A stretch of 64,000 nt of DNA from Janthinobacterium rivuli (GCF_029690045.1 NZ_CP121464.1:1116001-1180000), one strand, 5' to 3'; positions 1-10,773 are shown, counted from the first letter of the stretch. Notes: generated by a model not told the origin, from the letters alone. Numbers and translations: made by a program.

Positions 1-1560
1 TCCGACAAGACCGGCGTTCTCGAATTCGCCCGCGCCCTGTCCGCCCTCGGCGTCAACCTCCTGTCCACCGGCGGCACCGCCAAATTGCTGGCAGACAACG
101 GTGTTCCTGTGACGGAAGTTGCCGATTACACGGGTTTCCCGGAGATGCTCGATGGCCGTGTGAAAACCCTGCACCCGAAAGTGCACGGCGGTATCCTGGC
201 GCGCCGCGATTTCCCTGAACATATGTCGAAACTGGTCGAGCACGACATGCCGACCATCGACATGGTGGTGGTCAACCTGTACCCGTTCCAGGGCACGGTC
301 GCCAAGGCCGATTGCACCTTGGAAGACGCGATCGAAAACATCGATATCGGCGGCCCGACCATGCTGCGTTCGGCAGCCAAGAACCACAAGGACGTGGTCG
401 TCATCTGCGACCCGACCGACTACGACGCGGTGCTGGCGGAAATGCGCTCGGCCGACGGCAAGGCAGGCGACGTCAGCTACGACACCAAATTCATGCTGGC
501 GAAAAAAGTCTTTGCGCACACGGCGCAATACGATGGCGCCATCACCAACTACCTGACCAGCCTGGGCCCGACGAAAGTGCATGCCGAGCGCGGTGCCTAT
601 CCGCAAATCCTGAACGTGGCCTTTGAAAAAGTGCAAGACATGCGCTACGGTGAAAATCCGCACCAGAGCGCCGCCTTCTACCGCGACCTCGTCACCACCG
701 ATGGCGCGCTGGCCAATTACCGCCAGCTGCAAGGCAAGGAATTGTCCTACAACAACATCGCCGATGCTGATGCGGCCTGGGAATGCGTGAAGAGCATGGG
801 CGGCTTCGAGCAAAGCGCCGCTTGCGTCATCGTCAAGCACGCGAACCCATGCGGCGTAGCCCTGGGCAAGAATGCGGCCGAAGCGTATGCGCGCGCCCTG
901 CAGACGGACCCGACCTCGGCATTCGGCGGCATCATCGCCTTCAACACGGAACTCGACGGCGCCACGGCCGGCGAAATCGCCAAGCTGTTCGTCGAAGTGC
1001 TGATCGCCCCGTCGTTCTCCGCCGAAGCGAAACAGATTCTGTCGAGCAAGCAAAACGTGCGCATGCTGGAAATCCCGTTGGGCAGCGGCGTGCACGCCAT
1101 GGACTTCAAGCGCGTCGGTGGCGGCTTGCTGGTGCAATCGCCGGACGCGAAAAATGTCGGTATCGGCGACTTGCGCGTGGTCAGCAAGCTGCAGCCAACG
1201 CCGCAGCAACTGGCCGACCTGATGTTCGCCTGGAAAGTGGCGAAATTCGTCAAGTCGAACGCCATCGTCTTCTGCGGCAATAACATGACCCTGGGCGTGG
1301 GCGCAGGCCAGATGAGCCGCATCGACTCGGCCCGCATCGCTTCCATCAAGGCGCAAAACGCCGGCCTGAGCCTGACCGGTTCCGTCGTGGCGTCGGACGC
1401 CTTCTTCCCGTTCCGCGACGGCCTCGACGTCGTCGTCGACGCGGGCGCGACCTGCGTCATCCACCCGGGCGGCTCCATGCGCGACCAGGAAGTGATCGAT
1501 GCGGCGGACGAGCGCGGTGTCGTGATGCTGTATACGGGCACGCGTCATTTCCGTCATTAA
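1..1560 (+). CDS. purH: Bifunctional AICAR formyltransferase / IMP cyclohydrolase, 5'-truncated by the window edge
   Basis: Catalyses the last two steps of de novo purine synthesis in the cytosol: formylation of AICAR and closure of FAICAR to IMP. The reading frame is open from base 1 and begins at the SDKTGV motif of the N-terminal MGS-like (IMP cyclohydrolase) domain, so only about ten residues are missing; an internal ATG at 85 is not the true start. The C-terminal formyltransferase domain contains the KHANPCG motif expected for this family, and the protein ends normally with a TAA. Followed by an intergenic region with two hairpins and then ruvC on the same strand. Confidence 0.97.
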   Translation, partial: SDKTGVLEFARALSALGVNLLSTGGTAKLLADNGVPVTEVADYTGFPEMLDGRVKTLHPKVHGGILARRDFPEHMSKLVEHDMPTIDMVVVNLYPFQGTVAKADCTLEDAIENIDIGGPTMLRSAAKNHKDVVVICDPTDYDAVLAEMRSADGKAGDVSYDTKFMLAKKVFAHTAQYDGAITNYLTSLGPTKVHAERGAYPQILNVAFEKVQDMRYGENPHQSAAFYRDLVTTDGALANYRQLQGKELSYNNIADADAAWECVKSMGGFEQSAACVIVKHANPCGVALGKNAAEAYARALQTDPTSAFGGIIAFNTELDGATAGEIAKLFVEVLIAPSFSAEAKQILSSKQNVRMLEIPLGSGVHAMDFKRVGGGLLVQSPDAKNVGIGDLRVVSKLQPTPQQLADLMFAWKVAKFVKSNAIVFCGNNMTLGVGAGQMSRIDSARIASIKAQNAGLSLTGSVVASDAFFPFRDGLDVVVDAGATCVIHPGGSMRDQEVIDAADERGVVMLYTGTRHFRH

Positions 1561-1584
1561 TAATTGAACCCAACGGCAATGACC

Positions 1585-1611
1585 GGGGTCGGACCCTGAG
1601 GGTCCGACCCC
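1585..1611. repeat. Perfect inverted repeat, 12-bp arms, 3-base loop
   Basis: GGGGTCGGACCC (1585-1596), loop TGA, then GGGTCCGACCCC (1600-1611). It lies 25 bp after the purH stop codon. There is no long T tract directly after it, so it may be a transcription-attenuating hairpin or a REP-like intergenic repeat rather than a classical terminator. Confidence 0.8.
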
Positions 1612-1638
1612 AGATGTTGTTTTGGGTTGCTGCGACAC

Positions 1639-1679
1639 AATACGGCAGGCACCGGTTATTCACCGGTGCCTGCCGTATT
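1639..1679. repeat. Long perfect inverted repeat, 17-bp arms, 7-base loop
   Basis: Arm 1 is 1639-1655 (AATACGGCAGGCACCGG), the loop is 1656-1662 and arm 2 is 1663-1679, fully complementary. The hairpin ends only 17 bp before the ruvC start codon. It could be a repeated intergenic element or a strong RNA hairpin separating purH transcription from ruvC; a TATAGAAT sequence just after it could be a -10 element for ruvC. Confidence 0.8.
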
Positions 1680-1696
1680 CATTATAGAATCTGGCG

Positions 1697-2236
1697 ATGA
1701 TTATTCTTGGCATCGATCCTGGCCTGCGCACGACCGGCTTTGGGGTCATTGAAAAACACGGCAACAAGCTGCGCTATATCGCGTCGGGTACCGTCAAGAC
1801 GGGTTCCGAAGGGGAATTGCCGCCGCGCCTGAAGGTCATCCTGCGGGGCGTGAGCGAAATCGTCGGCACCTACCAGCCCGATTGCGCGGCCATCGAAAAA
1901 GTGTTTGTCAACGTCAATCCCCAATCGACCTTGCTGCTGGGCCAGGCGCGTGGCGCGGCCATTTGCGCGCTCGTCCATGCTGACCTGTCGGTGGCCGAGT
2001 ACACGGCGTTGCAAGTGAAGCAGGCCGTCACGGGCCACGGCAAGGCGGCCAAGGAGCAGGTGCAGGACATGGTGTCGCGGCTGCTGTCCTTGCCCGGCTT
2101 GCCCGGCTCGGATGCGGCCGATGCCCTGGGCGTGGCCATTTGCCATGCCAACAGCATCGATGCGCTGGCCATGCTCGGCGCGCTGGCGCCGCAACTTCAG
2201 GGTTTGCGCATGAAGCGCGGCCGTTTAGTTGGATAA
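1697..2236 (+). CDS. ruvC: Crossover junction endodeoxyribonuclease RuvC
   Basis: Resolves Holliday junctions by paired nicking, working with RuvAB in recombinational repair. The 179-residue length is typical. The four expected acidic catalytic residues are visible: D7 in the GIDPG motif, E67 in AAIEKVF, and D139 and D142 in the SDAADALG segment. The ATG at 1697 has no obvious Shine-Dalgarno and lies close behind a possible TATAGAAT -10 element, so translation may start near the 5' end of its mRNA. Followed 31 bp later by ruvA. Confidence 0.97.
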   Translation: MIILGIDPGLRTTGFGVIEKHGNKLRYIASGTVKTGSEGELPPRLKVILRGVSEIVGTYQPDCAAIEKVFVNVNPQSTLLLGQARGAAICALVHADLSVAEYTALQVKQAVTGHGKAAKEQVQDMVSRLLSLPGLPGSDAADALGVAICHANSIDALAMLGALAPQLQGLRMKRGRLVG

Positions 2237-2267
2237 TCACTCTGAAATTTAACATTAGGAACACGCG

Positions 2268-2846
2268 ATGATAGGCCGTCTCTCCGGTATTTTGCTTGAA
2301 AAGAATCCGCCACAATTGCTGGTCGATTGCCAGGGCGTCGGCTATGAAGTCGACGTGCCGATGAGCACCTTTTATAACTTGCCCCATGTGGGCGAAAAAG
2401 TCGTGCTGTTTACGCACCAGGCCATCCGCGAAGATGCGCATTTGCTGTTTGGCTTTGGCAATACGGCCGAGCGGGCCGTGTTCCGCCAGTTGATCAAGAT
2501 CACGGGCGTGGGCGCGCGCATGGCCTTGTCGATTCTCTCCGGCATGACGATTGCCGACCTGGCGCAAGCGATCACCTTGCAAGATTCCGGCCGTCTGGTC
2601 AAAGTGCCGGGCATCGGCAAGAAGACGGCGGAACGGCTGTTGCTGGAATTGAAGGGCAAGATCGGTGCCGATCTTGGTCCGCTGGGCGCGCACGCGGCGC
2701 CGGACGCGCAATCGGATATCCTCAACGCGTTGGTCGCGCTCGGCTATTCGGACAAGGAAGCGCTGGCCGCCGTGAAGAACGTGCCGGCCGGTACCGGCGT
2801 GTCGGACGGCATCAAACTGGCGCTGAAAGCGCTGTCGAAAGGCTGA
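2268..2846 (+). CDS. ruvA: Holliday junction DNA helicase subunit RuvA
   Basis: Tetrameric junction-binding protein that loads RuvB and holds the junction in square-planar form. At 192 residues it has the usual size; the N-terminal OB-fold begins [12 protein letters not shown] and the central helix-hairpin-helix segment includes [12 protein letters not shown]. The C-terminal domain that contacts RuvB is present. Preceded by an AGGAA-type ribosome-binding site and separated from ruvB by only 6 bp, so the two are surely co-transcribed. Confidence 0.97.
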   Translation: MIGRLSGILLEKNPPQLLVDCQGVGYEVDVPMSTFYNLPHVGEKVVLFTHQAIREDAHLLFGFGNTAERAVFRQLIKITGVGARMALSILSGMTIADLAQAITLQDSGRLVKVPGIGKKTAERLLLELKGKIGADLGPLGAHAAPDAQSDILNALVALGYSDKEALAAVKNVPAGTGVSDGIKLALKALSKG

Positions 2847-2852
2847 TAGGGC

Positions 2853-3908
2853 ATGAGCATCCAGACCGACAGCTTCACGGAACAGCGCATCATCGACGCG
2901 GCGCCCATCTCGCACAACGAGGAGGCGATCGAACGGGCCTTGCGCCCCAAGCAGTTAGATGAGTATGTGGGGCAGGAAAAGATCCGCGACCAGCTGGAAA
3001 TTTTCATCACGGCCGCGCGCCAGCGCAAGGAAGCGCTCGACCACACTTTGCTGTTCGGCCCGCCGGGCCTGGGCAAGACGACCCTGGCGCACATCATCGC
3101 GCGCGAAATGGGCGTCAACTTGCGCCAGACTTCCGGCCCCGTGCTGGAACGCCCGGGCGACCTGGCGGCGATCCTGACGAACCTGGAAGCGAACGACGTC
3201 CTGTTCATCGATGAAATCCACCGGCTGTCGCCGGTCGTCGAGGAAATTTTATATCCGGCGCTTGAGGATTATCAGATCGATATCATGATCGGCGAAGGCC
3301 CGGCCGCCCGTTCCGTGAAACTCGATCTGCAACCGTTTACATTGGTCGGCGCCACCACGCGCGCCGGCATGCTGACCAACCCGCTGCGCGACCGCTTCGG
3401 CATCGTCGCGCGCTTGGAGTTCTACAACACGGGCGAATTGACGAAGATCGTCACGCGCAGCGCCGCCTTGCTGAAAGCGCCGATCGATCCGGAAGGCGCG
3501 CACGAAATCGCCCAGCGCGCGCGCGGCACGCCGCGCATCGCCAACCGCTTGCTGCGCCGCGTGCGTGACTTCGCGGAAGTCAAAAGCAATGGCGAGATCA
3601 CCAAGGTGGTGGCCGACCGCGCGCTGGCCATGCTCGACGTCGATTCCGCCGGCTTCGACGTGATGGACCGCAAGCTGCTTGAAGCCGTGCTGTTCAAGTT
3701 CGGCGGCGGCCCCGTCGGCATAGGGAACCTGGCGGCGGCCATCGGCGAAGCGGCCGATACCATCGAAGACGTGCTGGAACCGTATCTGATACAGCAAGGT
3801 TTCCTGCAGCGCACGCCGCGTGGCCGTGTCGCCACGCCGGCCGCCTATTTGCACTTCGGCGTCAGCGCACCGCGCATTGGCCCGGGCGGCGAAGCGTGGG
3901 AACTGTGA
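2853..3908 (+). CDS. ruvB: Holliday junction branch migration ATPase RuvB
   Basis: Hexameric AAA+ motor that drives branch migration with RuvA. The 351-residue protein has a Walker A motif GPPGLGKT (K75, T76), a Walker B DEIH motif beginning at D120, and the winged-helix C-terminal DNA-binding domain ending in a typical TPRGRVAT segment. It is the third gene of the ruvCAB run. The stop codon overlaps the likely ATG of the next gene at 3908. Confidence 0.98.
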   Translation: MSIQTDSFTEQRIIDAAPISHNEEAIERALRPKQLDEYVGQEKIRDQLEIFITAARQRKEALDHTLLFGPPGLGKTTLAHIIAREMGVNLRQTSGPVLERPGDLAAILTNLEANDVLFIDEIHRLSPVVEEILYPALEDYQIDIMIGEGPAARSVKLDLQPFTLVGATTRAGMLTNPLRDRFGIVARLEFYNTGELTKIVTRSAALLKAPIDPEGAHEIAQRARGTPRIANRLLRRVRDFAEVKSNGEITKVVADRALAMLDVDSAGFDVMDRKLLEAVLFKFGGGPVGIGNLAAAIGEAADTIEDVLEPYLIQQGFLQRTPRGRVATPAAYLHFGVSAPRIGPGGEAWEL

Positions 3909-4399
3909 TGGCGCAAGAAGGTATGCCGGGTATGCAAATCTGGATCGACGCCGATGCCTGTCCCGTCGTCATCAAGGAAATCCTGTACCGGGTCGCCGAC
4001 CGTCTGGAATTGCCGCTCACCCTGGTCGCCAACCAGGGTTTGCGCGTGCCGCCGTCGCGTTTCATCCGCACCGTGCAAGTACCGTCGGGCGCCGATGTGG
4101 CCGACCAGGAAATCGTGCGGCTGTTGAATCCTGGCGACCTGGTCATCACGGGCGACATTCCGCTGGCCGCCGACGTACTGACCAAGGGCGGTTTTGCGCT
4201 GAACCCGCGCGGCGAGTTTTACACGAAGGACAATATCGCCCAGCAACTGACGATGCGCGCCTTCATGGAAGAGTTGCGCAGCGGCGGCGTCGACACGGGC
4301 GGCCCGGCCGCCTTCAGCCAGTCCGACCGGCAACAGTTCGCCAACAGCCTGGACCGACATTTGAGCAAGCACCACCGGAAGCCGGCGCCAGCGCCATAA
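3908..4399 (+). CDS. YaiI/YqxD family protein (DUF188)
   Basis: Conserved cytosolic protein of unknown biochemical function. The diagnostic IWIDADACP motif lies near the N-terminus, followed by [16 protein letters not shown] and LNPRGEFYT, all typical of DUF188 proteins. The ATG at 3908 overlaps the ruvB stop codon, suggesting translational coupling. The family usually begins directly before the IWIDADACP motif, so the ATG at 3932 is an equally good start; a GTG at 3896 is less likely. The gene ends just before a strong bidirectional terminator. Confidence 0.9.
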   Translation: MAQEGMPGMQIWIDADACPVVIKEILYRVADRLELPLTLVANQGLRVPPSRFIRTVQVPSGADVADQEIVRLLNPGDLVITGDIPLAADVLTKGGFALNPRGEFYTKDNIAQQLTMRAFMEELRSGGVDTGGPAAFSQSDRQQFANSLDRHLSKHHRKPAPAP

Positions 4400-4405
4400 T
4401 CCGAG

Positions 4406-4442
4406 GACGTAAAAAAACCGGCCAAGCCGGTTTTTTTACGTC
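4406..4442. terminator. Bidirectional rho-independent terminator
   Basis: A 17-bp perfect inverted repeat (4406-4422 and 4426-4442, loop CAA) built from an A tract, a CCGGC core and a T tract. It serves both the plus-strand ruv genes and the minus-strand OmpA operon, which converge here. Confidence 0.95.
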
Positions 4443-4452
4443 TGCAGCTGAC

Positions 4453-5598
4453 TTAGCGTGGCACTTTTCTCGTACCCACGACTTCCACCGTGACGCGGCG
4501 GTTCTTGGCGCGGCCGGCGGCGCTCGTGTTGTCGGCCACCGGTTGCGTTTCTCCCTTGCCTTCCGTGTAGACGCGGTTCGTTTCCACGCCTTGCGCCACC
4601 AGATAGGCCTTGACGGCTTCGGCGCGGCGCTGCGACAGTTTCTGGTTGTAGGCGTCCGGGCCGACGGCATCCGTATGGCCCACCGTGACGATGACTTCCA
4701 GGTCCATGCCCTTCAATTGACCGAGCAACTGGTCCAGCGCCGCCTTGCCTTGCGGCTTGAGCGTCGATTGATCGAAATCAAACAGCGCTTCGGAGGCAAA
4801 CGACACTTTTTCCGACACGGGGGCCGGTGCCGGTGCGGCCACGATGACGGGCGCCGGCATGGCGACGACAGGGGCGACTTCGGGCGCCGGCTGGTAGGCC
4901 GGCGTGGCGCTGGCCGGGCGGCCCAGCTTGTACACGAGGCTGACGGAGTACAGATCCGCATCGCCGCGGTTGCCGACGGCATCGTTCAGGCGATAGCGCT
5001 CGACTTCGCCGCGCAAGGCCAGTGCTTCGCTGAACTTGTATTCCAGGCCCAGGCCCAGCTTGGCGTTGAGCTTGCGCTCGCTGGCATGCGTATTGGTCGA
5101 ACCCAGCAGGCGGTTGCCGCTGAATTCCGTGTTGGTCTTGGTGTAGTGCATGCCGACACGGCCCAGCAGGGACAGGCGCTGCGACAGCGGCAGCTGGCCC
5201 AGCAAGTCCAGGTTCACGCCGCGAAAGCCCGCTTGCCCGTTCAGCACACCGTTGCCGCTGGTGCTCGACTTGAAGTCGAACTTGCCCAGGTCAAAGTAGC
5301 CCGCTTCCACGGCGAAATACTGGTTCAGCTGGCGGCCGACAAACAGTTTATAGCCGGTGTCGCGCTGGTCCTTGGTAAAACCGGTGACGGTCTCGCCGTT
5401 GGCGGCCAGGCTGGCGCGCAGGCGCGGCTCGTCGATGGTGGCACGCGACTGGCCTACGCCCGCGCCGATGTACCAGGCGCTGTTGGCCCAGTCCGGGTTG
5501 ATGAAGGTGTTGTCCTGCGCCTGCGCCGATTGCGCCGCCAGCAAGGCGCCGGTCATGACGCTCAGTGCGCCCAATGTGTGTGCGATAGTCATGGTCAT
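4453..5598 (-). CDS. OmpA family outer membrane protein
   Basis: Predicted outer membrane protein of 381 residues anchoring the envelope to peptidoglycan. It has a signal peptide ending near AQSAQA, an N-terminal eight-strand-like barrel, a Pro/Ala-rich linker around residues 225-260 and a C-terminal OmpA-like domain. That domain contains LFDFDQSTL, the VGHTDA motif and the SQRRAEAVK segment whose Asp and Arg contact diaminopimelate in known members. ATG codons at 5598 and 5592 are both possible starts. The gene begins 7 bp after the ice-binding-like gene ends, so they form an operon. Confidence 0.92.
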   Translation of the reverse strand: MTMTIAHTLGALSVMTGALLAAQSAQAQDNTFINPDWANSAWYIGAGVGQSRATIDEPRLRASLAANGETVTGFTKDQRDTGYKLFVGRQLNQYFAVEAGYFDLGKFDFKSSTSGNGVLNGQAGFRGVNLDLLGQLPLSQRLSLLGRVGMHYTKTNTEFSGNRLLGSTNTHASERKLNAKLGLGLEYKFSEALALRGEVERYRLNDAVGNRGDADLYSVSLVYKLGRPASATPAYQPAPEVAPVVAMPAPVIVAAPAPAPVSEKVSFASEALFDFDQSTLKPQGKAALDQLLGQLKGMDLEVIVTVGHTDAVGPDAYNQKLSQRRAEAVKAYLVAQGVETNRVYTEGKGETQPVADNTSAAGRAKNRRVTVEVVGTRKVPR

Positions 5599-5605
5599 GT
5601 CCCGG

Positions 5606-7123
5606 TTATTTGGTGATCTGGTTATTGCGCAGGGTAACGGCAGCAGCCGTCAGCACGCGGCCATTGAGCAAGGTCGTGTTGTCGCCCACCGTGATGGCAG
5701 CCGACTGGCCCAGGATATTGCCCTTGAAGACGCTATTCGCCGCCAGGGTGGTCGGGCCGACGGGCAGCCAGCTGACGTTGTCGGCCGTGGCGCCATTGTT
5801 CAGGGCAACCACCGAGTTGACGGTCGAGTTCAAGGTCAGCGCCGTGCGGAAGATGTACACGCCGGGACCATTCAGTGTCAGGGTGCCCGTGATGCTGATG
5901 GCGCCCGCATAGCAATACACGCCGGGACCGAAGGTCTGGCCACCGAGGTCGATGCCGCCGGCAAAGCTGACGTCGCAGCTACGGCTGTTGCCGTCCGTGA
6001 TCGCCGCCTGCAGGTCCGTCATGGCACCGGCCAGGATGGCACCCGACTTGTAGTTGGTAAAACCAGCTGCCTGGGTCGGATCGACCGTTTGCGACGGTGA
6101 GCCGACGTCGCCCGTGACCAGGGTCGTGCCGCCCGAATTGTTCGTGATCGAGGTGCCGGCCAGCACGCCGAACGGTGCCGCGCGGCCCAGGATGATCGGT
6201 TTCAGGACGGGTGGGATGGCCACGGCCGTGACGGTCAGCAGCGCGCTACCCGACTGGCCGCCAGCGGTGGCCGTGATGCTGCTGGTGCCGGCGGCGATGC
6301 CGGTGGCGACGCCCGTGTTCAGTACCGTGGCATTGGCAACCGTGCCCGACGTCCAGATGGCGCCGTTGGTGATGATGGCGTTCGAGCTGTCCGAATACGT
6401 TGCGGTGGCAATGAACTGTTGCGTGGCGCCGACAGCGATGCTGGCGGTGGCTGGCGTGACGGCGATGCTGACCAGGGTAATGGCGGGCACGGTGACGGTG
6501 GTGCTGGCGTTCTTGCCGTTGAAGCTGGCGTTCATGACGCTGCTACCAAAGGCCACGCCGGTGACGAGGCCGCCGCTGGCGACGGTGGCCGCGGCTGGCG
6601 TGGCGGACACGAAGCTGCTGCCGGACGTGACGTCAGCCGTGCTGTTGTCCGAGTAGGTGGCAATGACGGCCAGCTGGCGCGTCGCGGCGACGGGGATGAT
6701 CGGGCTTTGCGGCGTGACGGCGATCGACAGCAAGGTCGCTGGCGAGACGGTCAACTGGGCTGCCGCGCTCTTGCCGCCGAACGCGGCGCTGATGTTGCTG
6801 CTGCCGGCGGCGATGCCCGTGCTCAAGCCTGTGGCGGCATTGACTGTCGCGCTGGCCGGCGTGGCCGACGTCCAGGCCGACTTGGCGCTGACGTCTTGCG
6901 AGGAGCCGTCGCTATACGTGGCGATGGCCGTGAATTGCTGGCCCGCGCCGATGGCGACCGTGGCCGTGGCTGGCGTGACGATGAGGCTGGACAGCGTAGC
7001 GCCCGGCAAGCCGAGGATGGGATCGCGCCCCTGGTCGCCGCCACCGCAGCCGGCAAGGGCGGCCATGGTCAGCAGACCTGCCGAGACGAGCAGCGGGGTC
7101 ATGTATCGCTTGAAGATGTTCAT
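5606..7123 (-). CDS. Ice-binding-like (DUF3494) lipoprotein with three bacterial Ig-like domains
   Basis: Predicted surface or periplasmic lipoprotein of 505 residues. The start at 7123 has an AAGGA Shine-Dalgarno 6 bp upstream; the frame is open a further 22 codons. The signal ends in the lipobox-like LAGC followed by GGGD. Three tandem Big_2-type repeats follow at about residues 40-290, each with a VAIGA/VAVGATQQF...ATYSD core. The last 200 residues match the ice-binding-like fold (APFGVLAGTSITN, TLVTGDVGS, FGPGVYCYAG, GVYIFRTALTLN). Family members bind ice or act as adhesins in cold-living bacteria; which role applies here is inference. Confidence 0.88.
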   Translation of the reverse strand: MNIFKRYMTPLLVSAGLLTMAALAGCGGGDQGRDPILGLPGATLSSLIVTPATATVAIGAGQQFTAIATYSDGSSQDVSAKSAWTSATPASATVNAATGLSTGIAAGSSNISAAFGGKSAAAQLTVSPATLLSIAVTPQSPIIPVAATRQLAVIATYSDNSTADVTSGSSFVSATPAAATVASGGLVTGVAFGSSVMNASFNGKNASTTVTVPAITLVSIAVTPATASIAVGATQQFIATATYSDSSNAIITNGAIWTSGTVANATVLNTGVATGIAAGTSSITATAGGQSGSALLTVTAVAIPPVLKPIILGRAAPFGVLAGTSITNNSGGTTLVTGDVGSPSQTVDPTQAAGFTNYKSGAILAGAMTDLQAAITDGNSRSCDVSFAGGIDLGGQTFGPGVYCYAGAISITGTLTLNGPGVYIFRTALTLNSTVNSVVALNNGATADNVSWLPVGPTTLAANSVFKGNILGQSAAITVGDNTTLLNGRVLTAAAVTLRNNQITK

Positions 7124-7352
7124 GTGTTTCCTTTGTGCATGGGCAAATATGTGCCGGGCATCCGCCGATGGGGTCATCCGCAGAGCCATGCCGCCCTTCG
7201 CGAAAGGGCGATGGCGTCACAGGCATGCACTATTTCATTTAGGAAACTTCAAGTATGTTCGGTGGCGCGCATAGCTTGTCCTGGTTTGGAAATGGGGACG
7301 AAAGGACACGATTCGGCCTGAAAAACAACGCCAGTGTGCGGAAGGCAGGCGC

Positions 7353-7378
7353 AAAAAAGCCGGCGCATGGCCGGCTTT
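7353..7378 (-). terminator. Rho-independent terminator of the DUF2147 gene
   Basis: On the minus strand an AAGCCGGC / GCCGGCTT stem with a short loop is followed by a T tract (read from 7378 down to 7353), 20 bp beyond the stop codon at 7398. Confidence 0.85.
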
Positions 7379-7397
7379 GACAGGGCGGGGTGGTTGC

Positions 7398-7853
7398 TTA
7401 CTCTTCGCGCACCCACGTCTGCGAGCGGCCAAACATCGGCACGCCGACATAGCCGCGCACTTGCAGCTTGGTGCCGCCTTCAATCAGCTCGGCCTTGCTC
7501 TTGTAGACCTTGCCGGTGGCCGGGTCGGTGATTTCGCCGCCCGTCCATTCCTTGCCGTCATATTTCAGACCGGACAGGATCACCAGGCCGATGATGGGCT
7601 GGTCCTTGTTGGCGCCCGCGCACTTGTCGCACTTGGGATTTTGATCTTCATTCGGGGCACGGAACAGTTTTTCGATCTTGCCTTGCAAGACGCCGTTGTT
7701 TTCCGTGATGACGACGAGGGATTTCGGCTTGCCGCTGGCGTCGTCGATGGTTTTCCACGTGCCCACGGGGGTATAGTTGCCATCGCGCGCGGTGGCGCTG
7801 CCGGCGATGGCCAGGGCGGCCACCAGTACACTTGCTTTGAATACTTTATGCAT
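7398..7853 (-). CDS. DUF2147 domain-containing secreted protein
   Basis: Small exported protein of 151 residues with a signal peptide cleaved near GSATA. The mature part carries the DUF2147 hallmarks: an N-terminal VGTWKTIDD segment, a central two-cysteine CDKC motif, IIGLVILSGL, and a GGEITDPATGKVYK segment, ending in a FGRSQTWVR motif. The family is widespread in Proteobacteria with no established activity. The start at 7853 is supported by a GGAG site 7 bp upstream; the frame extends 11 codons further. It has its own terminator and is probably monocistronic. Confidence 0.9.
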   Translation of the reverse strand: MHKVFKASVLVAALAIAGSATARDGNYTPVGTWKTIDDASGKPKSLVVITENNGVLQGKIEKLFRAPNEDQNPKCDKCAGANKDQPIIGLVILSGLKYDGKEWTGGEITDPATGKVYKSKAELIEGGTKLQVRGYVGVPMFGRSQTWVREE

Positions 7854-7965
7854 CGCTAGTCTCCATTGGTTTTTTGATCGTGTCACGAACAGTTATATAC
7901 CAAGGCAAGACCAGCAGTGCTGCGCGGCGTCACTGGGACGGCCGCGCAATCCTTCCAAACTTGCC

Positions 7966-10773
7966 TTATGCGCTGGCTAGTTTAGCAAACTGTTCGCGCA
8001 GTTTTTCAATTGTCGCCGAAAAACTGAGCAAACGCTCGTTTTCTTGCGCAACAATGGCGGCCGGTGCGCGCGCGACAAAGCTTTCATTGCCCAATTTGCT
8101 GTTGACTTTGGCAATTTCCGCTTCGATGCGGGCGATTTCCTTGCCCAGGCGTTCACGTTCGGCAGCCACGTCGATTTCCACTTTCAGCATCAGCTTGGTG
8201 GTGCCGACGATGGCGACGGCCGCTGGCGAGTCCGGCAGCGCATCGACGATCTGCACTTCCGCCAGCTTGCCCAGCGACTGGATGTACGGTGCGTACGATG
8301 CCAGCGCGGCCTTTTCAGTGGCATTGCCCGCTTCGACGATCAGCGGCACGCGCACGGAAGGCGAGATCTGCATTTCGCCGCGCAGGTTGCGCGTCGCGTC
8401 CGTCAAGGCTTTCAGCTGCTGCATCCACGCTTCCGCGCTTTCATCGATCTTGTCGGTGTTGGCGATTGGATACGGCTGCATCATGATGGAATCACCCTCA
8501 GCTTTGAGCGTTTTGCCAGCCAAAGGCGCCACCGTCTGCCACAGGGCTTCCGTGACGAACGGGATGATCGGATGGGCCAGGCGCAGCACCACTTCCAGCA
8601 CGCGCAGCAGGGTGTGGCGGGTGGCGCGCTGCTGGCCTTCCGTGCCTTGCTGTACTTGCACCTTGGCTACTTCCAGGTACCAGTCGCAATACTCGTCCCA
8701 CACGAATTTGTAGATCGATGCGGCGATATTGTCGAAACGGAAGTCTTCAAAGCCCTTGGCCACGTCCAGTTCCGCTTTTTGCAGCAGGGAAATAATCCAC
8801 TTGTCCGCCTGCGACAGGTCGGCGTCGTTCGGCGTGCAGTCTTTGCCTTCCGTATTCATCATGACGAAACGGGTGGCGTTCCACATCTTGTTGCAGAAGT
8901 TGCGGTAGCCTTCGCAACGGCCCAGGTCGAAATTGATGTTGCGGCCCAGCGAGGCATAGCTGGCCATGGTGAAGCGCACGGCGTCCGTGCCGTAGGCCGA
9001 AATGCCTTCCGGGAATTCCTTGCGCGTCGCCTTGGTGATTTTTTCCGCGTCGCGCGGGTTCATCAGGCCCGTGGTGCGCTTGACGATCAAGCCTTCCAGG
9101 TCGATGCCGTCGATCAGGTCGATCGGGTCCAGGGTGTTGCCCTTCGACTTGGACATTTTCTGTCCCGTCGAATCGCGCACCAGGCCGTGCACGTAGACGG
9201 TTTCAAACGGTACCTTGCCCGTGAAGTGCGCCGTCATCATGACCATGCGCGCCACCCAGAAGAAGATGATGTCGAAACCCGTCACCAGCACGGACGATGG
9301 CAGGAACGCCTTCATGTCCGGCGTTTCTTCCGGCCAACCCATGGTCGAGAACGGCACCAGGGCGGACGAGAACCACGTGTCGAGCACGTCGTCGTCGCGC
9401 TTCAACGGGCCCGTGCTGCCGGCCGCCTGCGCTTTGGCTTGTGCCTCGGCTTCCGTCTTGGCAACGAAGATATTGCCGGCGTCGTCGTACCAGGCCGGGA
9501 TTTGATGGCCCCACCACAGCTGGCGCGAGATGCACCAGTCCTGGATGTTGTTGAGCCATTGGTTATAGGTGGTGCTCCAGTTTTCCGGCACGAACTTGAT
9601 TTCGCCGTTGGCGACCTTGTCCAGCGCGGTCTCGGCGATCGACTTGCCTGGGAAGAACGTGCCTTCCGGGGCTGGTTTGCTCATGGCGACAAACCACTGG
9701 TCCGTCAGCATCGGCTCGATGACGACGCCCGTGCGGTCGCCGCGCGGCACCATCAGCTTGTGCGGCTTGACTTGCTCGAGCAAACCTTGCGCGTCGAGGT
9801 CGGCGACGATCTGCTTGCGCGCGGCAAAGCGGTCCATGCCGCGGTAGGCTTCCGGCGCGTCGTCGGTGATCTTCGCGTCCAGCGTCAAAATGACGATCTG
9901 CGCCAGTTTGTGGCGCTGGCCCACGGCGTAATCGTTCATGTCGTGCGCAGGAGTAATCTTCACGCAGCCCGTGCCGAATTCCTTGTCGACGTATTCGTCG
10001 GCGATGATGGGGATTTCGCGGTCGCTCAAAGGCAGTTTGAGCATCTTGCCCACCAGCGGAAGGTAGCGCTCGTCCGTCGGATCGACGGCCACGGCCACGT
10101 CGCCCAGCATGGTTTCAGGACGGGTGGTGGCCACCGTCAGGAAGCCGCTGCCATCGGCCAGCGGGTACTTGATGTACCACATGGAACCGTCTTCTTCTTC
10201 GGACACCACTTCCAGGTCGGACACAGCCGTGCCCAGCACGGGGTCCCAGTTCACCAGGCGCTTGCCGCGGTAGATCAGGCCTTGCTCGAACAGGCGTACG
10301 AAGACGTCGGTGACGACTTTCGAGCGCGGCTCGTCCATCGTGAAGTATTCGCGCTGCCAGTCGGCCGAGGCGCCCAGGCGGCGCATCTGGCCGGTGATGA
10401 TGGAACCGGATTTTTCTTTCCATTCCCACACTTTTTCCACGAATTTTTCGCGGCCCAGGTCATGGCGCGAAATCTTTTGCGCGTCCAGCTGGCGTTGCAC
10501 GACGATTTGCGTGGCGATGCCCGCGTGGTCGGTACCGGGAATCCAGGCCGTGTTGTGGCCCAGCATGCGGTGGTAGCGGGTCAGGCCATCCATGATGGTC
10601 TGGTTGAACGCATGGCCCATGTGCAGGGTGCCGGTGACGTTCGGCGGCGGCAACTGGATGCTGAAGGAAGGTTTTCCGGCATCGAGGGTGGCGGTGAAGT
10701 AACCGCGCTGTTCCCACTCGGTGCGCCAGAATTGTTCAATGTCGGCGGGCTCGAAAGACTTGGCTAATTCCAT
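7966..10773 (-). CDS. valS: Valyl-tRNA synthetase
   Basis: Charges tRNA-Val with valine in the cytosol. This is a class I synthetase of 935 residues with the HIGH-type signature HMGH in [13 protein letters not shown] near the N-terminus, a large editing domain, the KMSKS loop in QKMSKSKGN, an anticodon-binding domain and a C-terminal coiled coil rich in Arg/Glu. ATG 10773 is chosen because the family begins [13 protein letters not shown]; a TTG at 10794 adds seven residues. Transcribed divergently from the Sel1/ankyrin gene. Confidence 0.97.
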   Translation of the reverse strand: MELAKSFEPADIEQFWRTEWEQRGYFTATLDAGKPSFSIQLPPPNVTGTLHMGHAFNQTIMDGLTRYHRMLGHNTAWIPGTDHAGIATQIVVQRQLDAQKISRHDLGREKFVEKVWEWKEKSGSIITGQMRRLGASADWQREYFTMDEPRSKVVTDVFVRLFEQGLIYRGKRLVNWDPVLGTAVSDLEVVSEEEDGSMWYIKYPLADGSGFLTVATTRPETMLGDVAVAVDPTDERYLPLVGKMLKLPLSDREIPIIADEYVDKEFGTGCVKITPAHDMNDYAVGQRHKLAQIVILTLDAKITDDAPEAYRGMDRFAARKQIVADLDAQGLLEQVKPHKLMVPRGDRTGVVIEPMLTDQWFVAMSKPAPEGTFFPGKSIAETALDKVANGEIKFVPENWSTTYNQWLNNIQDWCISRQLWWGHQIPAWYDDAGNIFVAKTEAEAQAKAQAAGSTGPLKRDDDVLDTWFSSALVPFSTMGWPEETPDMKAFLPSSVLVTGFDIIFFWVARMVMMTAHFTGKVPFETVYVHGLVRDSTGQKMSKSKGNTLDPIDLIDGIDLEGLIVKRTTGLMNPRDAEKITKATRKEFPEGISAYGTDAVRFTMASYASLGRNINFDLGRCEGYRNFCNKMWNATRFVMMNTEGKDCTPNDADLSQADKWIISLLQKAELDVAKGFEDFRFDNIAASIYKFVWDEYCDWYLEVAKVQVQQGTEGQQRATRHTLLRVLEVVLRLAHPIIPFVTEALWQTVAPLAGKTLKAEGDSIMMQPYPIANTDKIDESAEAWMQQLKALTDATRNLRGEMQISPSVRVPLIVEAGNATEKAALASYAPYIQSLGKLAEVQIVDALPDSPAAVAIVGTTKLMLKVEIDVAAERERLGKEIARIEAEIAKVNSKLGNESFVARAPAAIVAQENERLLSFSATIEKLREQFAKLASA

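Noticed and set aside
3820..5616. A 598-codon plus-strand frame from ruvB through the OmpA gene
   Set aside because: It overlaps ruvB and yaiI in another frame and the OmpA gene antisense, and crosses a strong terminator.
8044..10767. A 907-codon plus-strand frame across valS
   Set aside because: Antisense to valS, His/Arg/Val-rich translation with no motif and no ribosome-binding site.
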